64,000 bases of DNA from an uncultured Eubacteriales bacterium. Lineage in GTDB: Bacteria; Bacillota; Clostridia; Oscillospirales; Acutalibacteraceae. Under the pieces are notes generated by a model. It had not been told where the DNA came from. It saw only the letters and a list, made by a program, of their open reading frames with translations, and ran no database searches. The stretch covers positions 1-64,000 of the forward strand of contig CAKSIU010000002.1 of the NCBI GenBank assembly GCA_934463265.1, given 5' to 3'. A program made the translations under genes and the position numbers. Numbering within the stretch: the stretch's first letter is position 1; every line of letters starts with the position of its first letter. Of the stretch, positions 27,801 to 36,984 are shown piece after piece.

Positions 27801-28399
27801 TCTTCCAATTCTTTGAAAATATCATAGAGTCGCAAAAGATTTTCTTCTGTCTGCTCCAGTCTTCTTTGCGCCTGTGCCTTTCTGTACCTATATTTGGAAA
27901 TTCCCGCAGCTTCTTCAAAAATTTCGCGACGCTCCTCGTTTTTCGAGGCAACTATGCTGTCGATTTTGCCCTGACTTATCATAGAATAGCCATCTCTGCC
28001 AAGACCGGTGTCCATAAAAAGTTCGTGAATGTCCTTAAGCCGAACCTCATTTTTGTTTATCAAATACTCACTTTCGCCAGAACGATAAAACCTTCGTGTA
28101 ATCGCAACTTCATCATCGTCTACTGGCAATTTTCTGTCGTCATTTAATATCATAAGCGTAACACTTGCAAAACCTTTTGCTTTGCGCTCAGTCGTCCCGT
28201 TAAATATGACGTCCTCCATTTTGGAGCAGCGAATTGTTTTGACGGCTTGTTCGCCCAAAACCCAACGAATCGCATCGCTGATATTACTTTTTCCGCTGCC
28301 GTTCGGACCCACAACAGCCGTTATTCCGCGATTAAAATTAAGCACCGTTTTTTCCGGAAAAGTCTTAAACCCCTGTAGTTCAAGAGATTTTAATAACAC
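24833..28399 (-). CDS. smc: chromosome segregation protein SMC
   Basis: SMC is the long ATPase of the bacterial condensin that loads on DNA and extrudes loops to separate sister chromosomes. The 1188-residue protein has Walker A GPNGSGKS (31-38), two coiled-coil arms rich in Lys/Glu/Leu, a hinge around 520-640 (GPVSKLISVPNKFSVAIETA, TFLPISNI, GGALTGGSTGKN), the ABC signature LSGGERALIAIAL and Walker B FCVLDEIEAALDD near the C-terminus. The start codon is GTG 28399 after AGGTGAG. scpA and scpB are not in the window. It stands in the conserved rnc-smc-ftsY order. Confidence 0.98.
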   Translation of the reverse strand: MLLKSLELQGFKTFPEKTVLNFNRGITAVVGPNGSGKSNISDAIRWVLGEQAVKTIRCSKMEDVIFNGTTERKAKGFASVTLMILNDDRKLPVDDDEVAITRRFYRSGESEYLINKNEVRLKDIHELFMDTGLGRDGYSMISQGKIDSIVASKNEERREIFEEAAGISKYRYRKAQAQRRLEQTEENLLRLYDIFKELEERIGPLKKEADKAKTYVDLANEKKAVEIGTWLFTLGKSNEILQTYDSKIAVSQSQYAEVEKSLESFNVKLDELSKKILNHTVCVDETRRKISECDENVITKKGQISVLQNDILHNKENIQRLSKEISDLEQSFSNLENSITEKNKKINFLKESLRQNNLELEKSEKILENLTEKVNASTSESKRLSDEMSRLKTLASEIKVKIITSKSNIENLSQRQAVLEQNITYYEQKVNSINEELSVKKISLNELKVQSENSDLELKNAENNIKNSEKECEKLKQITDKLTLDAETKFRKIRMLEELERNLDGFSHSVKFLMKEAEKNTLSGIRGPVSKLISVPNKFSVAIETALGAAIQNVVVDTEDSAKKAIFLLKNKGVGRATFLPISNIKGYEIQEKALNFCQGFIGIASNLCDCDRVYLNILNFLLGKIIVVDNLDNAVLIAKKFSYKFKIVTLDGQVINSGGALTGGSTGKNAGLLNRAEQINFLRKEYNNLNEDAKVSKISYNEMNNNLLEFKKNFEILKQNAQRIRLNLSTAEQKYQKKILEKESLNSICKNFYKEKTDISEKIKKLTVATNNSEKEFKAVNEKIKMTEESLLSAGENKTEIAAQREKINTEVNDLRLKIVAVNGEIERSNFEINSILENKKSAEIQRAKLLDEIESFNIKNSNVEIKIININGEIENLMTHSEQLNRDITQLNAEKIEFEKNITELRNSERSTLNDKEKIALEIARFEDKKMNVQKEYDTIIAKLWDEYELTRREAIASFKAVESTPQVVKNLNELRLKIKNLGVVNVAAIEEYKQVSERHQFMKSQINDVEKSKKELYRLINDLTKQMRILFSEKFAKINENFGAVFKELFGGGKANLTLTDSSDVLNSGIEIYVQPPGKIVTHLEALSGGERALIAIALYFAIMKVSPAPFCVLDEIEAALDDVNVDRFAAYLRKMNKNTQFIVISHRRGTMEEADGLYGVTMQNEGVSKLLELRATEIEKNFLS

Positions 28400-28437
28400 A
28401 TTCTCACCTGCAATTTTTAATTAATACTAAAAAATTT

Positions 28438-29127
28438 TCAATAGCCCATCAAAGCCAAAGCTTCTTTTGCCGCCTGCTGTTCGGCTTCTTTTTTACTCTT
28501 ACCTTTGCCCTTTCCAATAACGTTATTATTTAAACAAACCTCCACCCAAAATCGCTTATCGTGGTCAGGTCCAGTTTGATTTATCAGCACATACTTTATA
28601 ATTTCTTCATGATTTTGCTGAACTATTTCCTGTAATTGCGTTTTGTAATCTTTGAATGTGTTTAGTTTTGGATTTTTTATATCTGGAATCACAAATTTCA
28701 ATATAAAATTTTTAGCGTTGTCGAGGCCACCGTCCAAATAAATCGCAGCTATAATTGCCTCAAAAGCGTCGGCCAAAATAGACGGTCTTTTGGCCCCATC
28801 ACTATTGGACTCACCGTGACTTAACTTTAAAAAATCGCCGACATTCAGGCTTTTTGAAAACTTGCACAAGCTTTTTTCGCAAACTAAAGAAGCTCTAAGT
28901 TTCGTCAAGTCGCCTTCAGGAAAATCTGGGCAGTGAGAAAATATATAATCGGAAACAACTATACTGAGCACCGCATCTCCTAAAAATTCCAGCCGCTCAT
29001 TGCTGTTAATTTTGAGTTTGGATTCATTGGCGTAAGAGGAATGTGTAAGCGCTGTTTTTAAATAATTTATGTTGTTAAAATTATAGCCGATATTTTTTTC
29101 CAGTAGCTTTATATCCGATTCTTTCAT
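28438..29127 (-). CDS. rnc: ribonuclease III
   Basis: RNase III cuts double-stranded RNA, including the rRNA precursor. The 229-residue protein has the catalytic motif NERLEFLGDAVLSIVVSDYI and a second acidic site (LADAFEAIIAAIYLDGG), then a C-terminal dsRNA-binding domain with KGKGKSKKEAEQQAAKEAL. ATG 29127 follows ATGGAGGAAAAT; the frame opens at 29148 with TTG but that lies within the RBS region. It lies between plsX and smc; the fab/acpP genes that separate plsX and rnc in Bacillus are absent. Confidence 0.96.
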   Translation of the reverse strand: MKESDIKLLEKNIGYNFNNINYLKTALTHSSYANESKLKINSNERLEFLGDAVLSIVVSDYIFSHCPDFPEGDLTKLRASLVCEKSLCKFSKSLNVGDFLKLSHGESNSDGAKRPSILADAFEAIIAAIYLDGGLDNAKNFILKFVIPDIKNPKLNTFKDYKTQLQEIVQQNHEEIIKYVLINQTGPDHDKRFWVEVCLNNNVIGKGKGKSKKEAEQQAAKEALALMGY

Positions 29128-29148
29128 ATTTTCCTCCATAATAAACAA

Positions 29149-30171
29149 TTATTTTTCTTGCAAAACTTCAACTTTTTCAGAATTTTCAGCCTCCATCGCA
29201 GCTTTAATTTCATTTACAACGTTTCCATTCACATAGTCAATCGTCAAACGAATCGCATTTTTAAACGTCCTTGAATTAGAACTTCCATGTGCTTTGAAAA
29301 CCGGTTTGGCAATTCCCATAATAGGTGCACCGCCAAATTCATTATAATCAATTTGCTTTTTTAAGGCTCTCATTTCCGGCAAAACCATCGCGCCTGCAAT
29401 TTTGGTTTTTAAATTAGTATTAAACACATTTTTTATTTTTCCCATCAAAGTAAGCGCAACACCTTCAAAAAGCTTAAGCATTACATTTCCGGTAAAGCCA
29501 TCGGTAACTACAACATCTGCCGCGTCAAAAGGAACTTCTCTTGCTTCGACGTTACCGACAAAATTTAAATTGCTTTCTTTAAGCCTATTATACGCTTCAT
29601 GCTGAAATTCTCCTCCTTTGTGCTCCTCAATTCCAACATTGACAAGGCCCACTCTTGGATTTTTAACTCCCATAACTTTGTTCATGTAAATTGAACCCAT
29701 AACACCAAATTGCTTAAGCATTTCCGGCCGACATTCAACATTCGCACCGCAATCAATAAGCATAAAACATCCATTATCTTTAGGTACGACAGGTGCAAAA
29801 GCGCAACGTTTTATACCTTTTATGCGTTTTACAATAAACGTTGCTCCCATGACAAGTGCACCGCTGTTTCCAGCAGAAACAAATGCATCTCCCTCGCCTT
29901 GAGCCAAAAGTTTTAGTCCTTGAGCCATTGTACAATTATTTTTCGATTTTATAATTTCCGAAGGGTCATCTTCGTTAGTTATAACATCCTCTACATCAAT
30001 AATTTCCATATGATACAAAAGTATACCATTTTCTGTTGCAATTTTCTCAATTTTCCTTTTTGAGCCGACAAGCAAAATATTAACGCCATACTCAGCAACG
30101 GCCTCTGCGCAACCTTTCAATATCTCTAAAGGGGCGTTATCTCCGCCAAAAGCATCAACTATTATTTTCAT
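29149..30171 (-). CDS. plsX: phosphate acyltransferase PlsX
   Basis: PlsX converts acyl-ACP to acyl phosphate, the first step of phospholipid synthesis with PlsY. The 340-residue protein begins MKIIVDAFGGDNAPLEILKG, and has SAGNSGALVMGATF, IDCGANVECRPEML and VTDGFTGNVMLKLFEGVA, all characteristic. ATG 30171 overlaps the trmFO gene by 17 bases. No strong RBS is visible there, so translation is probably coupled to trmFO. Confidence 0.95.
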   Translation of the reverse strand: MKIIVDAFGGDNAPLEILKGCAEAVAEYGVNILLVGSKRKIEKIATENGILLYHMEIIDVEDVITNEDDPSEIIKSKNNCTMAQGLKLLAQGEGDAFVSAGNSGALVMGATFIVKRIKGIKRCAFAPVVPKDNGCFMLIDCGANVECRPEMLKQFGVMGSIYMNKVMGVKNPRVGLVNVGIEEHKGGEFQHEAYNRLKESNLNFVGNVEAREVPFDAADVVVTDGFTGNVMLKLFEGVALTLMGKIKNVFNTNLKTKIAGAMVLPEMRALKKQIDYNEFGGAPIMGIAKPVFKAHGSSNSRTFKNAIRLTIDYVNGNVVNEIKAAMEAENSEKVEVLQEK

Positions 30172-31474
30172 AAATATCACAACTTTCTTTTAAAATTTTA
30201 ATAGATCTGTTAGATAAAGCCTCATATCGGGCTTTTTTGTCTTTTATATGCGAATCTAATGGCGGTAAAATTCCAAAATTTGCGCCCATTGGCTGAAATT
30301 CATTCTGACTTCCAGCATTAACATAATTACTTAAGGCGCCAATCATAGTTTCTCTTGGCAAAATTAAAGCTTTTTCATTTTTTAGTCGGTTAACCGCATT
30401 AATTCCCGCCATAATTCCCGACGCAGCCGATTCCATATAGCCCTCCACTCCGGTAATCTGACCAGCAAAAAACATTTTTGAGTCCGACCTTAAACTAAAA
30501 TCTGCGTCCAAAACTTTTGGTGAGTTTATAAAAGTATTCCGGTGCATCACGCCATAGCGCATAAAATCAGCATTTTTGAGTGCCGGAATCATCGAAAAAA
30601 CTCTTTTTTGTTCTCCAAATTCAAGATTTGTCTGAAATCCCACCATATTATATAGCGTTCCATCAGCATTTTCCATTCTCAGCTGCAAAACCGCCCAAGG
30701 TCTATTTCCAGTTTTAGGGTCACGCAAGCCAACAGGTTTCATCGGTCCAAACCGCAAGGTATCCACCCCTCGCTGAGCCATGATTTCAACTGACATACAG
30801 CCTTCGTAAACTTTCGGATCTTGCACATCTACATCATGAAATTCAGCCCGCTGCGCGCAAATTAATTCATGATAAAAAGTCTCATATTCGTCCTTGCTAA
30901 GCGGACAATTTATATAAGCGTTGTCATCGCCTTTGTTGTATCGCGAAGCAAAAAAAGCCTGGTTCATATCGATACTTTCTGCGGTTATAATTGGTGCCGC
31001 GGCGTCAAAAAAACTCAGCGAACCTCCACATATTTTTGAAATTTCATCAGCTAATTTTTCGCTGGTCAGTGGGCCCGTAGCCACAATAGTAATTTCTTTT
31101 TGCGGAATCTTATTAACTTCAGTTTCTACAATTTTTATCAAAGGGTTTGACCGAATTTTTTGCGTAACTAATTCCGAAAATTTTTCTCTATCAACGGCTA
31201 AAGCCCCACCCGCCGGAACCTTGCAAGCATCTGCACATTTCATCAAAAGCGAACCTAAAAACCGCATTTCTGCCTTTAAGAGTCCCGCCGCACTAGAAAT
31301 TCGCTCAGCTTTCAGAGAATTTGAACAAACGAGTTCGGCAAAATTTTTATTTTTATGCGCCGGCGTAAATTTTCTAGGTTTCATCTCAAGAAGATTTACC
31401 TCCACACCTCTTGCCGCAATTTGCCAAGCGGCTTCGCAACCTGCCAAGCCTGCTCCAATCACATTTATACTCAT
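30155..31474 (-). CDS. trmFO: tRNA uracil-54 C5-methyltransferase TrmFO (folate/FAD-dependent)
   Basis: TrmFO makes ribothymidine at position 54 of tRNA using methylenetetrahydrofolate and FADH2. The 439-residue protein opens with the FAD-binding GAGLAGCEAAWQIAARGVEV and has the family blocks ELVCSNSLKAE, FFDAAAPIITAESID, the MSVEIMAQRGVDTLRFGPMK region and GQITGVEGYMESAASGIMAG. Its ATG overlaps the topA stop (ATGA), as is common for this gene pair in Firmicutes. Confidence 0.96.
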   Translation of the reverse strand: MSINVIGAGLAGCEAAWQIAARGVEVNLLEMKPRKFTPAHKNKNFAELVCSNSLKAERISSAAGLLKAEMRFLGSLLMKCADACKVPAGGALAVDREKFSELVTQKIRSNPLIKIVETEVNKIPQKEITIVATGPLTSEKLADEISKICGGSLSFFDAAAPIITAESIDMNQAFFASRYNKGDDNAYINCPLSKDEYETFYHELICAQRAEFHDVDVQDPKVYEGCMSVEIMAQRGVDTLRFGPMKPVGLRDPKTGNRPWAVLQLRMENADGTLYNMVGFQTNLEFGEQKRVFSMIPALKNADFMRYGVMHRNTFINSPKVLDADFSLRSDSKMFFAGQITGVEGYMESAASGIMAGINAVNRLKNEKALILPRETMIGALSNYVNAGSQNEFQPMGANFGILPPLDSHIKDKKARYEALSNRSIKILKESCDIYENNS

Positions 31475-33696
31475 TTTTCCTCTTTTTTCTCATAACCACA
31501 GTTTTCGGTTATGCAATAAATTTTTTTCTTTTTACCACTTTTTTCAAATAAGTTTTTGCCACAATTTGGACATTTTTCCTCAATAGGCTTGTCATTCGAG
31601 ATGAAATCGCAGTTTGGATAATTTCCGCAACCATAAAAAGTCCGGCCACGCTTAGTTTTTCTTGCAACGATATCTCCGCCACATTTGGGGCAAGGAATCC
31701 CTAAACTTACGTCGATACCTTTAATATTTTTGCATTCAGGATACCCAGGACAAGCCAAAAATTTCCCATATCTTCCAGTTTTTATGACCATCTTTCGACC
31801 ACATTTTTCACAAACAACATCAGATTCTTCTGGCTCTGGTTCCCCGTTTTTATTCACATTTCGAATTATGTTTTTGCACTCAGGATATCCAGAACAGGCT
31901 ATAAATTTTCCATAACGACTTGTTTTAACCACCATAGGCTTGCCGCATTTATCGCAAATCAAATCGGTTTCGTCTTCTTTGAGACGAATTTTCACATTTT
32001 TCATATCTTCTTTGGCTTTCTTTAAATTCTCATTAAAATCGCCGTAAAAGTCCGATAAAATATGCGTCCACTCTTCTTTGCCAGACTCAACCGTATCGAG
32101 GTCACTTTCCATTTTCGCAGTAAATTTAACATCGACAATATCCGAAAATCGCTCTTTCATTAAATTTGTCACGACTTCACCGAGTTCCGTTGGTATTAAA
32201 GTTTTATTTTCGCGTTTAACGTATTCTCGGCCGGTTATAGTCGAAATTGTAGCCGCGTAAGTTGACGGCCGTCCGATTCCGTTTTCCTCCAGAGCTTTAA
32301 TCAAAGACGCCTCGGTATATCGTGCTGGCGGCTGTGTAAAGTGCTGTGAGTCGAGCAATTCTTTTAAATTTAAAGCGGAGCCTTTCTCGAGTTTAGGAAG
32401 TTCTTTAGCTTTTTCCTCCTCCTCGTCTTTGCCCTCCTGGTAAAGCACGGTGAAACCGTCGAAAGAGATCGTAAAACCTGAAGATTTAAAAAGATAATCA
32501 TTCGCAGCGATTTCGATTCCGGTGGTGCTCAATAAGCAATCTGCCATTTGGCTGGCGATAAATCTTTCCCAGATTAATTTGTATAGCTTAAATTGGTCAG
32601 AAGTCAAAGAACTTTTCACGCTTGCAGGAGATAAATCGGGCATTGTAGGTCTAATTGCCTCGTGTCCGTCTTGAGCATTGGCTTTAGTTTTAAAAATTCT
32701 CTTCTTGACCGGCAAATATTTTTCGCCCCAAGTTGACTTAATATAATCCGTTGCAGAGTTCACGGCATCGTCAGAAATGCGCAAAGAGTCGGTTCTCATG
32801 TAGGTTATAAGACCCACCGCACCTTGACCTTCAACTTCCACGCCTTCGTATAATTCTTGCGCGACTTTCATCGTACGTTTTGCTTGAAAGCCTAATTTTC
32901 GAGAGGCATCCTGCTGCAATGTAGAAGTGATAAACGGTGGTGCCGGAGTTCTTTTTTTCGTACCATTTTTCACATTTACAACGGTGTAAGTGGCATTATC
33001 AAGCTTTTTTAAAATTTTTTTCGCTTGAGTTTCGTTTTTTATGTCAAGTTTTCCGTTTTTGTCGGCGTACAAAGATGCAGAAAATACTTTTCTCGAGCCT
33101 TTTGCTGTAAATTTTGCATCTATAGTCCAATATTCGGCTGGAATGAAAGCACGGATTTCATTTTCTCTATCGACAATTATTCTCAGCGCGACGCTTTGAA
33201 CTCTTCCCGCCGACAAGCCTTTTCTAATCTTTCCGGACAAAAAAGGACTTAATTTATATCCCACAATCCTGTCTAAAATTCTTCTGGCCTGTTGCGCGTT
33301 TACCAAGTCAATATCAATCGCTCTGGGTTCGACCATGCCTTTTGTCACGCCAGATTTTGTTATTTCGTTAAAAGTAACACGATTTTTTTCTGCAGGGTCT
33401 AAGTCTAAAATATAGGCCAAATGCCAAGAAATAGCTTCTCCTTCGCGGTCAGGGTCGGTTGCCAAAAACACTTTTTTATTTTTTTTAGCCAGTTTAATAA
33501 GCTCGTCGACCAAATCCTCTTTGCCTTTAATTATTTCATAATTCGGCTTAAAATTATGTCGAATATCAACATTTAATTTGTTTGCCGGCAAGTCACGAAC
33601 ATGGCCCATAGAAGCAACAACCTCGTATCCTTGCCCAAGATATTTCTTAATGGTTTTAGCCTTAGCCGGAGACTCAACGATTAATAAATTTGACAT
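31471..33696 (-). CDS. topA: DNA topoisomerase I
   Basis: A type IA topoisomerase that relaxes negative supercoils. The 741-residue protein has an N-terminal TOPRIM domain (LLIVESPAKAKTIKKYL, Glu8; DPDREGEA at 81-88), the active-site ITYMRTDS with Tyr299, and four C-terminal zinc fingers. The first three have CxxC and a second pair (CSGYPEC, CPGYPEC, CGNYPNC); the last is CPNCGKNL with CITENC. It follows dprA as usual in Firmicutes. RBS GAGGTGG. Confidence 0.98.
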   Translation of the reverse strand: MSNLLIVESPAKAKTIKKYLGQGYEVVASMGHVRDLPANKLNVDIRHNFKPNYEIIKGKEDLVDELIKLAKKNKKVFLATDPDREGEAISWHLAYILDLDPAEKNRVTFNEITKSGVTKGMVEPRAIDIDLVNAQQARRILDRIVGYKLSPFLSGKIRKGLSAGRVQSVALRIIVDRENEIRAFIPAEYWTIDAKFTAKGSRKVFSASLYADKNGKLDIKNETQAKKILKKLDNATYTVVNVKNGTKKRTPAPPFITSTLQQDASRKLGFQAKRTMKVAQELYEGVEVEGQGAVGLITYMRTDSLRISDDAVNSATDYIKSTWGEKYLPVKKRIFKTKANAQDGHEAIRPTMPDLSPASVKSSLTSDQFKLYKLIWERFIASQMADCLLSTTGIEIAANDYLFKSSGFTISFDGFTVLYQEGKDEEEEKAKELPKLEKGSALNLKELLDSQHFTQPPARYTEASLIKALEENGIGRPSTYAATISTITGREYVKRENKTLIPTELGEVVTNLMKERFSDIVDVKFTAKMESDLDTVESGKEEWTHILSDFYGDFNENLKKAKEDMKNVKIRLKEDETDLICDKCGKPMVVKTSRYGKFIACSGYPECKNIIRNVNKNGEPEPEESDVVCEKCGRKMVIKTGRYGKFLACPGYPECKNIKGIDVSLGIPCPKCGGDIVARKTKRGRTFYGCGNYPNCDFISNDKPIEEKCPNCGKNLFEKSGKKKKIYCITENCGYEKKEEK

Positions 33697-33727
33697 AAAA
33701 CACCACCTCGATTAAATTTAAATACGT

Positions 33728-34888
33728 TTACGGTTTGCTATATCTTTTGCCCGCATGAGTTGTAATCAGCCCGTACAATTCAAGTTCGGTAATGGCCTGT
33801 AAAACCTCTGATGTACTCAAGTTTGAGCGTTCTGAAAGGTTATCTACATAAGTCGGCTCGTCGGTCAGCTGCTCAAAAAGAATTTTTGCTCGCCCCGATA
33901 AATTATTAGGCAATTCTTTTTTCTCTTTATTCTCTGCAATATTTTCTATTTTTTCTGTCTTTTTTTCGCTGATATCATCATTTTTTAAATTCTTCTCCAC
34001 CTGCAAGTACGGATACAAATGCACGTATTCTTCTAAAATATCCTCAACTTGAGTAACGGGCTTTGCGCAAATTTTAATCAGCTTATTAGTTCCATCAGAA
34101 ACTCTGCTGTTGATATTTCCGGGAATCGCAAATAAATCTCTATTCTGCTCCAGCGCCAGATTTGCCGTAATGAGCGAACCGCTTTTTTCTCCGGCTTCGA
34201 TAACCAAAACACCGTCCGACATACCGGAAATTATCCGATTTCTCATTGGAAAAGTCCAAGAAGAACATCGGTAATCCGGCGGATATTCCGAAACAAGTGC
34301 GCCACTTTTAGCAATATTATCACGCAAGTTCTTATTTGACATCAAATAATTAAAATTGATTCCACACCCCAGCACAGCGATAGTTTTGCCCTTGGCTTGC
34401 AGCGCACCTTTTTGCGACGAACAATCAATTCCAATAGCGCCACCGCTTATAACTACGGCATCAGCTTTTGCTAATTTGTAACCCATTTCGAAAGAAATTT
34501 TATTTCCGTAAGCTGAAGAATTTCTAGTTCCAACAATAGATATGCACAATTTATTGTCCAAATCCGGCAACTCGCCGTTAACGTACAAAACCGCCGGCGG
34601 ATTGCTAATATTCTTTAACTTTTTTGGGTATTTCGGATTTTCAATCGTAATTATCTCATACCCCAATTCTTTGCACCGTTCAACTATTTGATGAGCTTTA
34701 TCCATATTGATTTTCTTTAATTTTTCAATATTTTTCACATTCAAAAAGCCGGCAAATTTCCAAGAATTAACATTATCGTCAACAAAACCCTTTGCATTTT
34801 TATAATACTCTAAAATATCATTGACCTTATGATTTCCAAAACCGAGCGCATCCACAATAGCAATCCAGTAAACAGCATTGAAGTCCAT
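33728..34888 (-). CDS. dprA: DNA processing protein DprA
   Basis: DprA loads RecA on incoming single-stranded DNA during transformation. The 386-residue protein has a helical N-terminal domain, the Rossmann-like core with SIVGTRNSSAYG, ISGGAIGIDCSSQKGAL, VLGCGINFNY, EYPPDYRCSSWTFPMRNRII and GVLVIEAGEKSGSLITA, and a C-terminal winged-helix domain after an acidic/lysine linker at about 300-330. Its presence shows a DNA-uptake or recombination role; no com genes lie in the window. Confidence 0.95.
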   Translation of the reverse strand: MDFNAVYWIAIVDALGFGNHKVNDILEYYKNAKGFVDDNVNSWKFAGFLNVKNIEKLKKINMDKAHQIVERCKELGYEIITIENPKYPKKLKNISNPPAVLYVNGELPDLDNKLCISIVGTRNSSAYGNKISFEMGYKLAKADAVVISGGAIGIDCSSQKGALQAKGKTIAVLGCGINFNYLMSNKNLRDNIAKSGALVSEYPPDYRCSSWTFPMRNRIISGMSDGVLVIEAGEKSGSLITANLALEQNRDLFAIPGNINSRVSDGTNKLIKICAKPVTQVEDILEEYVHLYPYLQVEKNLKNDDISEKKTEKIENIAENKEKKELPNNLSGRAKILFEQLTDEPTYVDNLSERSNLSTSEVLQAITELELYGLITTHAGKRYSKP

Positions 34889-34894
34889 TTTACA

Positions 34895-35728
34895 TTACTC
34901 CCTTGAATTACGCATCATTTCCCACATCAAAATTCCTGCAGCCATGGCGGCGTTCAGCGACTCTGCCCTACCGAGCATCGGAATTGTTACTTTAGCATCG
35001 CAACAATTGATTATTTCCGTCGACAGACCATTTCCTTCGTTTCCAATGGCTATTCCCACCGAATTTTCTTCATTAAGACGCACGTCTGTAATCATCGCCG
35101 CAGATTTATCCGGCACGGCAGCATATGTCTTTACATTATTATTAAGTTGCAAAAATCTTATAACATCGCTAATTTTGTCAGAAAAAATTACGTTTACCCG
35201 AAATACAGCACCCATACTTCCACGCAAAACTTTTGCGTTATAAATATCGCAACAATCGTTTGACATTATCACAAAATTTATACCCAAAGCTTCTGCTGTT
35301 CGCAGGATTGTACCTAAGTTTGCCGGGTCCTGAATATTCTCGAGTATAATAAATTTTCCCATATTCATTATTGTATTCAAGCTAAAATGTTTGTCAAGTT
35401 TTTCGCACACACACACGATTCCCTGCGGAGTTTTCGTGTCCGATATGCTTTTCAAAATTTCTTCCGAAACTTTATACGCATTTTTAGAAGAATCAATAAT
35501 ACATTTTAACTTATCAGAAAATTTTGCAACAGCGCTTTCGGTGTAAAAAACCTCATTTATCAAAACGTTACTCAAAAAGGCCTCGTAGCATAAACGAAAG
35601 CCCTCAACGACAAAATATTTTTCTTTTTTTCGAAAATTTCCGTTAGAAATAAGCTTCTTTACATACTTAATTTTTGCGTTATCTTTGCTTAAAATATCAA
35701 AACTCAAAAAACTCACCACACCACACAT
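34895..35728 (-). CDS. TrmH/SpoU family RNA methyltransferase
   Basis: A SPOUT-class enzyme that puts a 2'-O-methyl group on rRNA or tRNA. The 277-residue protein begins with an RNA-binding substrate domain (SKDNAKIKYVKKLIS, KYFVVEGFRLCYEA). The knotted SAM domain has NIQDPANLGTILRTAEALG (motif 1), IAIGNEGNGLS (motif 2) and TIPMLGRAESLNAAMAAGIL (motif 3). The start is uncertain: ATG 35728 has no RBS, while a GTG or TTG a few codons later fits the GGTGTGGTGAG sequence. The target RNA is not known from sequence. Confidence 0.88.
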   Translation of the reverse strand: MCGVVSFLSFDILSKDNAKIKYVKKLISNGNFRKKEKYFVVEGFRLCYEAFLSNVLINEVFYTESAVAKFSDKLKCIIDSSKNAYKVSEEILKSISDTKTPQGIVCVCEKLDKHFSLNTIMNMGKFIILENIQDPANLGTILRTAEALGINFVIMSNDCCDIYNAKVLRGSMGAVFRVNVIFSDKISDVIRFLQLNNNVKTYAAVPDKSAAMITDVRLNEENSVGIAIGNEGNGLSTEIINCCDAKVTIPMLGRAESLNAAMAAGILMWEMMRNSRE

Positions 35729-35778
35729 TTAAAAACTAAAAAACATATTAAAAAAATATACTTTTCACTTTTTAAATA

Positions 35779-35813
35779 TAAAAGTATGCGCTTAAGGCAC
35801 ACCCCAAGCGCAT
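35779..35813 (-). terminator. terminator after rplT
   Basis: Minus strand ATGCGCTT (35813-35806) pairs with AAGCGCAT (35793-35786), then ACTTTTATATTT. It ends the infC-rpmI-rplT operon. Confidence 0.85.
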
Positions 35814-35821
35814 CCAATAAA

Positions 35822-36175
35822 CTAAAGTGCAGATTTTGCTTGATTTACTAATTCTTGAAAAGCTTTTTCATCAGCAACTGCTATTTCAGATAACATTTTT
35901 CTATTTAAATTGATATTAGCTTTTTTAAGGCCATTAATGAACGCAGAATAAGTAATACCATTCATGCGACAAGCGGCATTAATGCGAGTAATCCACAAAC
36001 GGCGAAAATCACGTTTTTTCTGTCTGCGGCCAATATAAGCGTAATTGCCGGACTTCATAACCGCTTCTTTAGCCATTTTAAAATGTTTACTTTTCGCGCC
36101 CCAATATCCTTTAGCTAGCTTTAAAATCTTTTTTCTTCTCTTACGAGTAGCTAATGCACCCTTTACACGAGCCAT
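35822..36175 (-). CDS. rplT: 50S ribosomal protein L20
   Basis: L20 is a basic assembly protein of the large subunit; in Firmicutes it also represses its own operon through the leader RNA. The 117-residue protein has the classical start ([20 protein letters not shown]), [20 protein letters not shown] and [35 protein letters not shown]. It is last in the operon. Confidence 0.98.
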   Translation of the reverse strand: MARVKGALATRKRRKKILKLAKGYWGAKSKHFKMAKEAVMKSGNYAYIGRRQKKRDFRRLWITRINAACRMNGITYSAFINGLKKANINLNRKMLSEIAVADEKAFQELVNQAKSAL

Positions 36176-36210
36176 TTTTATTACCTCCGGTTATAATGAT
36201 TCTAAAAAAT

Positions 36211-36414
36211 TTATTTATAAGGAATTAATTTTTTTACTGCGACTACATTTGTTTTATCAGCAACAGTAGTTTTGCGCAAACCTCTTTTACGTTTAGTAGT
36301 TTTCTTATTTAAAATGTGAGATTTATTAGCGTGAGCTCTAATAACTTTGCCATTTTTAGACAACTTAAAACGTTTTTTAGCTCCGCTGTGAGTTTTCAAC
36401 TTAGGCATATTCAA
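36211..36414 (-). CDS. rpmI: 50S ribosomal protein L35
   Basis: A 67-residue basic protein: [20 protein letters not shown], then a [16 protein letters not shown] stretch and [12 protein letters not shown]. This is the standard length and motif order for L35. It lies between infC and rplT. RBS AGGAGGAAATTTGAAT. Confidence 0.98.
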   Translation of the reverse strand: MNMPKLKTHSGAKKRFKLSKNGKVIRAHANKSHILNKKTTKRKRGLRKTTVADKTNVVAVKKLIPYK

Positions 36415-36436
36415 ATTTCCTCCTTAAAAGATGATG

Positions 36437-36955
36437 TTACTTGCTAGGTTTTGGTGCAAGGAACATTAACATATTACGACCATCAAGTTTAGCCGGTTTT
36501 TCTACATTTGCAAATTCCGAACATTGTTTAGCGAATTTATTCATAGTGTCGAACCCGAGTTCAGGATGCCCCATTTCGCGACCTCTAAAGCGAATTGACA
36601 CTTTAACTTTATTACCATCGCCAATAAATCTAGAAGCATGTTTAAGTTTTGTATTAAAATCGTGTGTATCGATGTTCAAAGAGAGTCTAATTTCTTTTAA
36701 ATCCATAACACGCTGATTTTTTTTAGCTTCTTTTTCACGTTTAGCCTGTTCAAAACGATATTTACCGTAGTCCATAATTTTGCAAACAACAGGATTAGCC
36801 TGTGGAGCAATTTTAACTAAATCGAGATTTTTTTCAGAAGCAAGGTTTAAAGCTTTACTAATAGAAACAACACCCAATTGCGTACCATCTGAATCGATAA
36901 GTCTTAATTCTTTGTCACGAATTTCTTCGTTAATTTGAAGTTCCTTACTGCTAAT
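36437..36955 (-). CDS. infC: translation initiation factor IF-3 (AUU start codon)
   Basis: IF-3 keeps the 30S subunit free and checks start codons. The 172-residue protein has the N-domain (LQINEEIRDKELRLIDSDG) and C-domain (KEIRLSLNIDTHDFNTKLKH, ISIRFRGREMGHPELG-like segment). The start is read as ATT at 36955-36953: it lies nine bases after GGAGGTG and at the right distance from the conserved INEEIR motif. An upstream ATG (37018) would add 21 residues and lies inside the terminator hairpin. An AUU start is well known for infC in other bacteria and lets IF-3 repress its own translation. Confidence 0.93.
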   Translation of the reverse strand: MSSKELQINEEIRDKELRLIDSDGTQLGVVSISKALNLASEKNLDLVKIAPQANPVVCKIMDYGKYRFEQAKREKEAKKNQRVMDLKEIRLSLNIDTHDFNTKLKHASRFIGDGNKVKVSIRFRGREMGHPELGFDTMNKFAKQCSEFANVEKPAKLDGRNMLMFLAPKPSK

Positions 36956-36984
36956 ATTAAATGCACCTCCACACAAAATGATGA

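Noticed and set aside
23642..28424. Many plus-strand open frames over ftsY and smc
   Set aside because: All are shadows of the conserved minus-strand genes with compositions typical of reverse frames.
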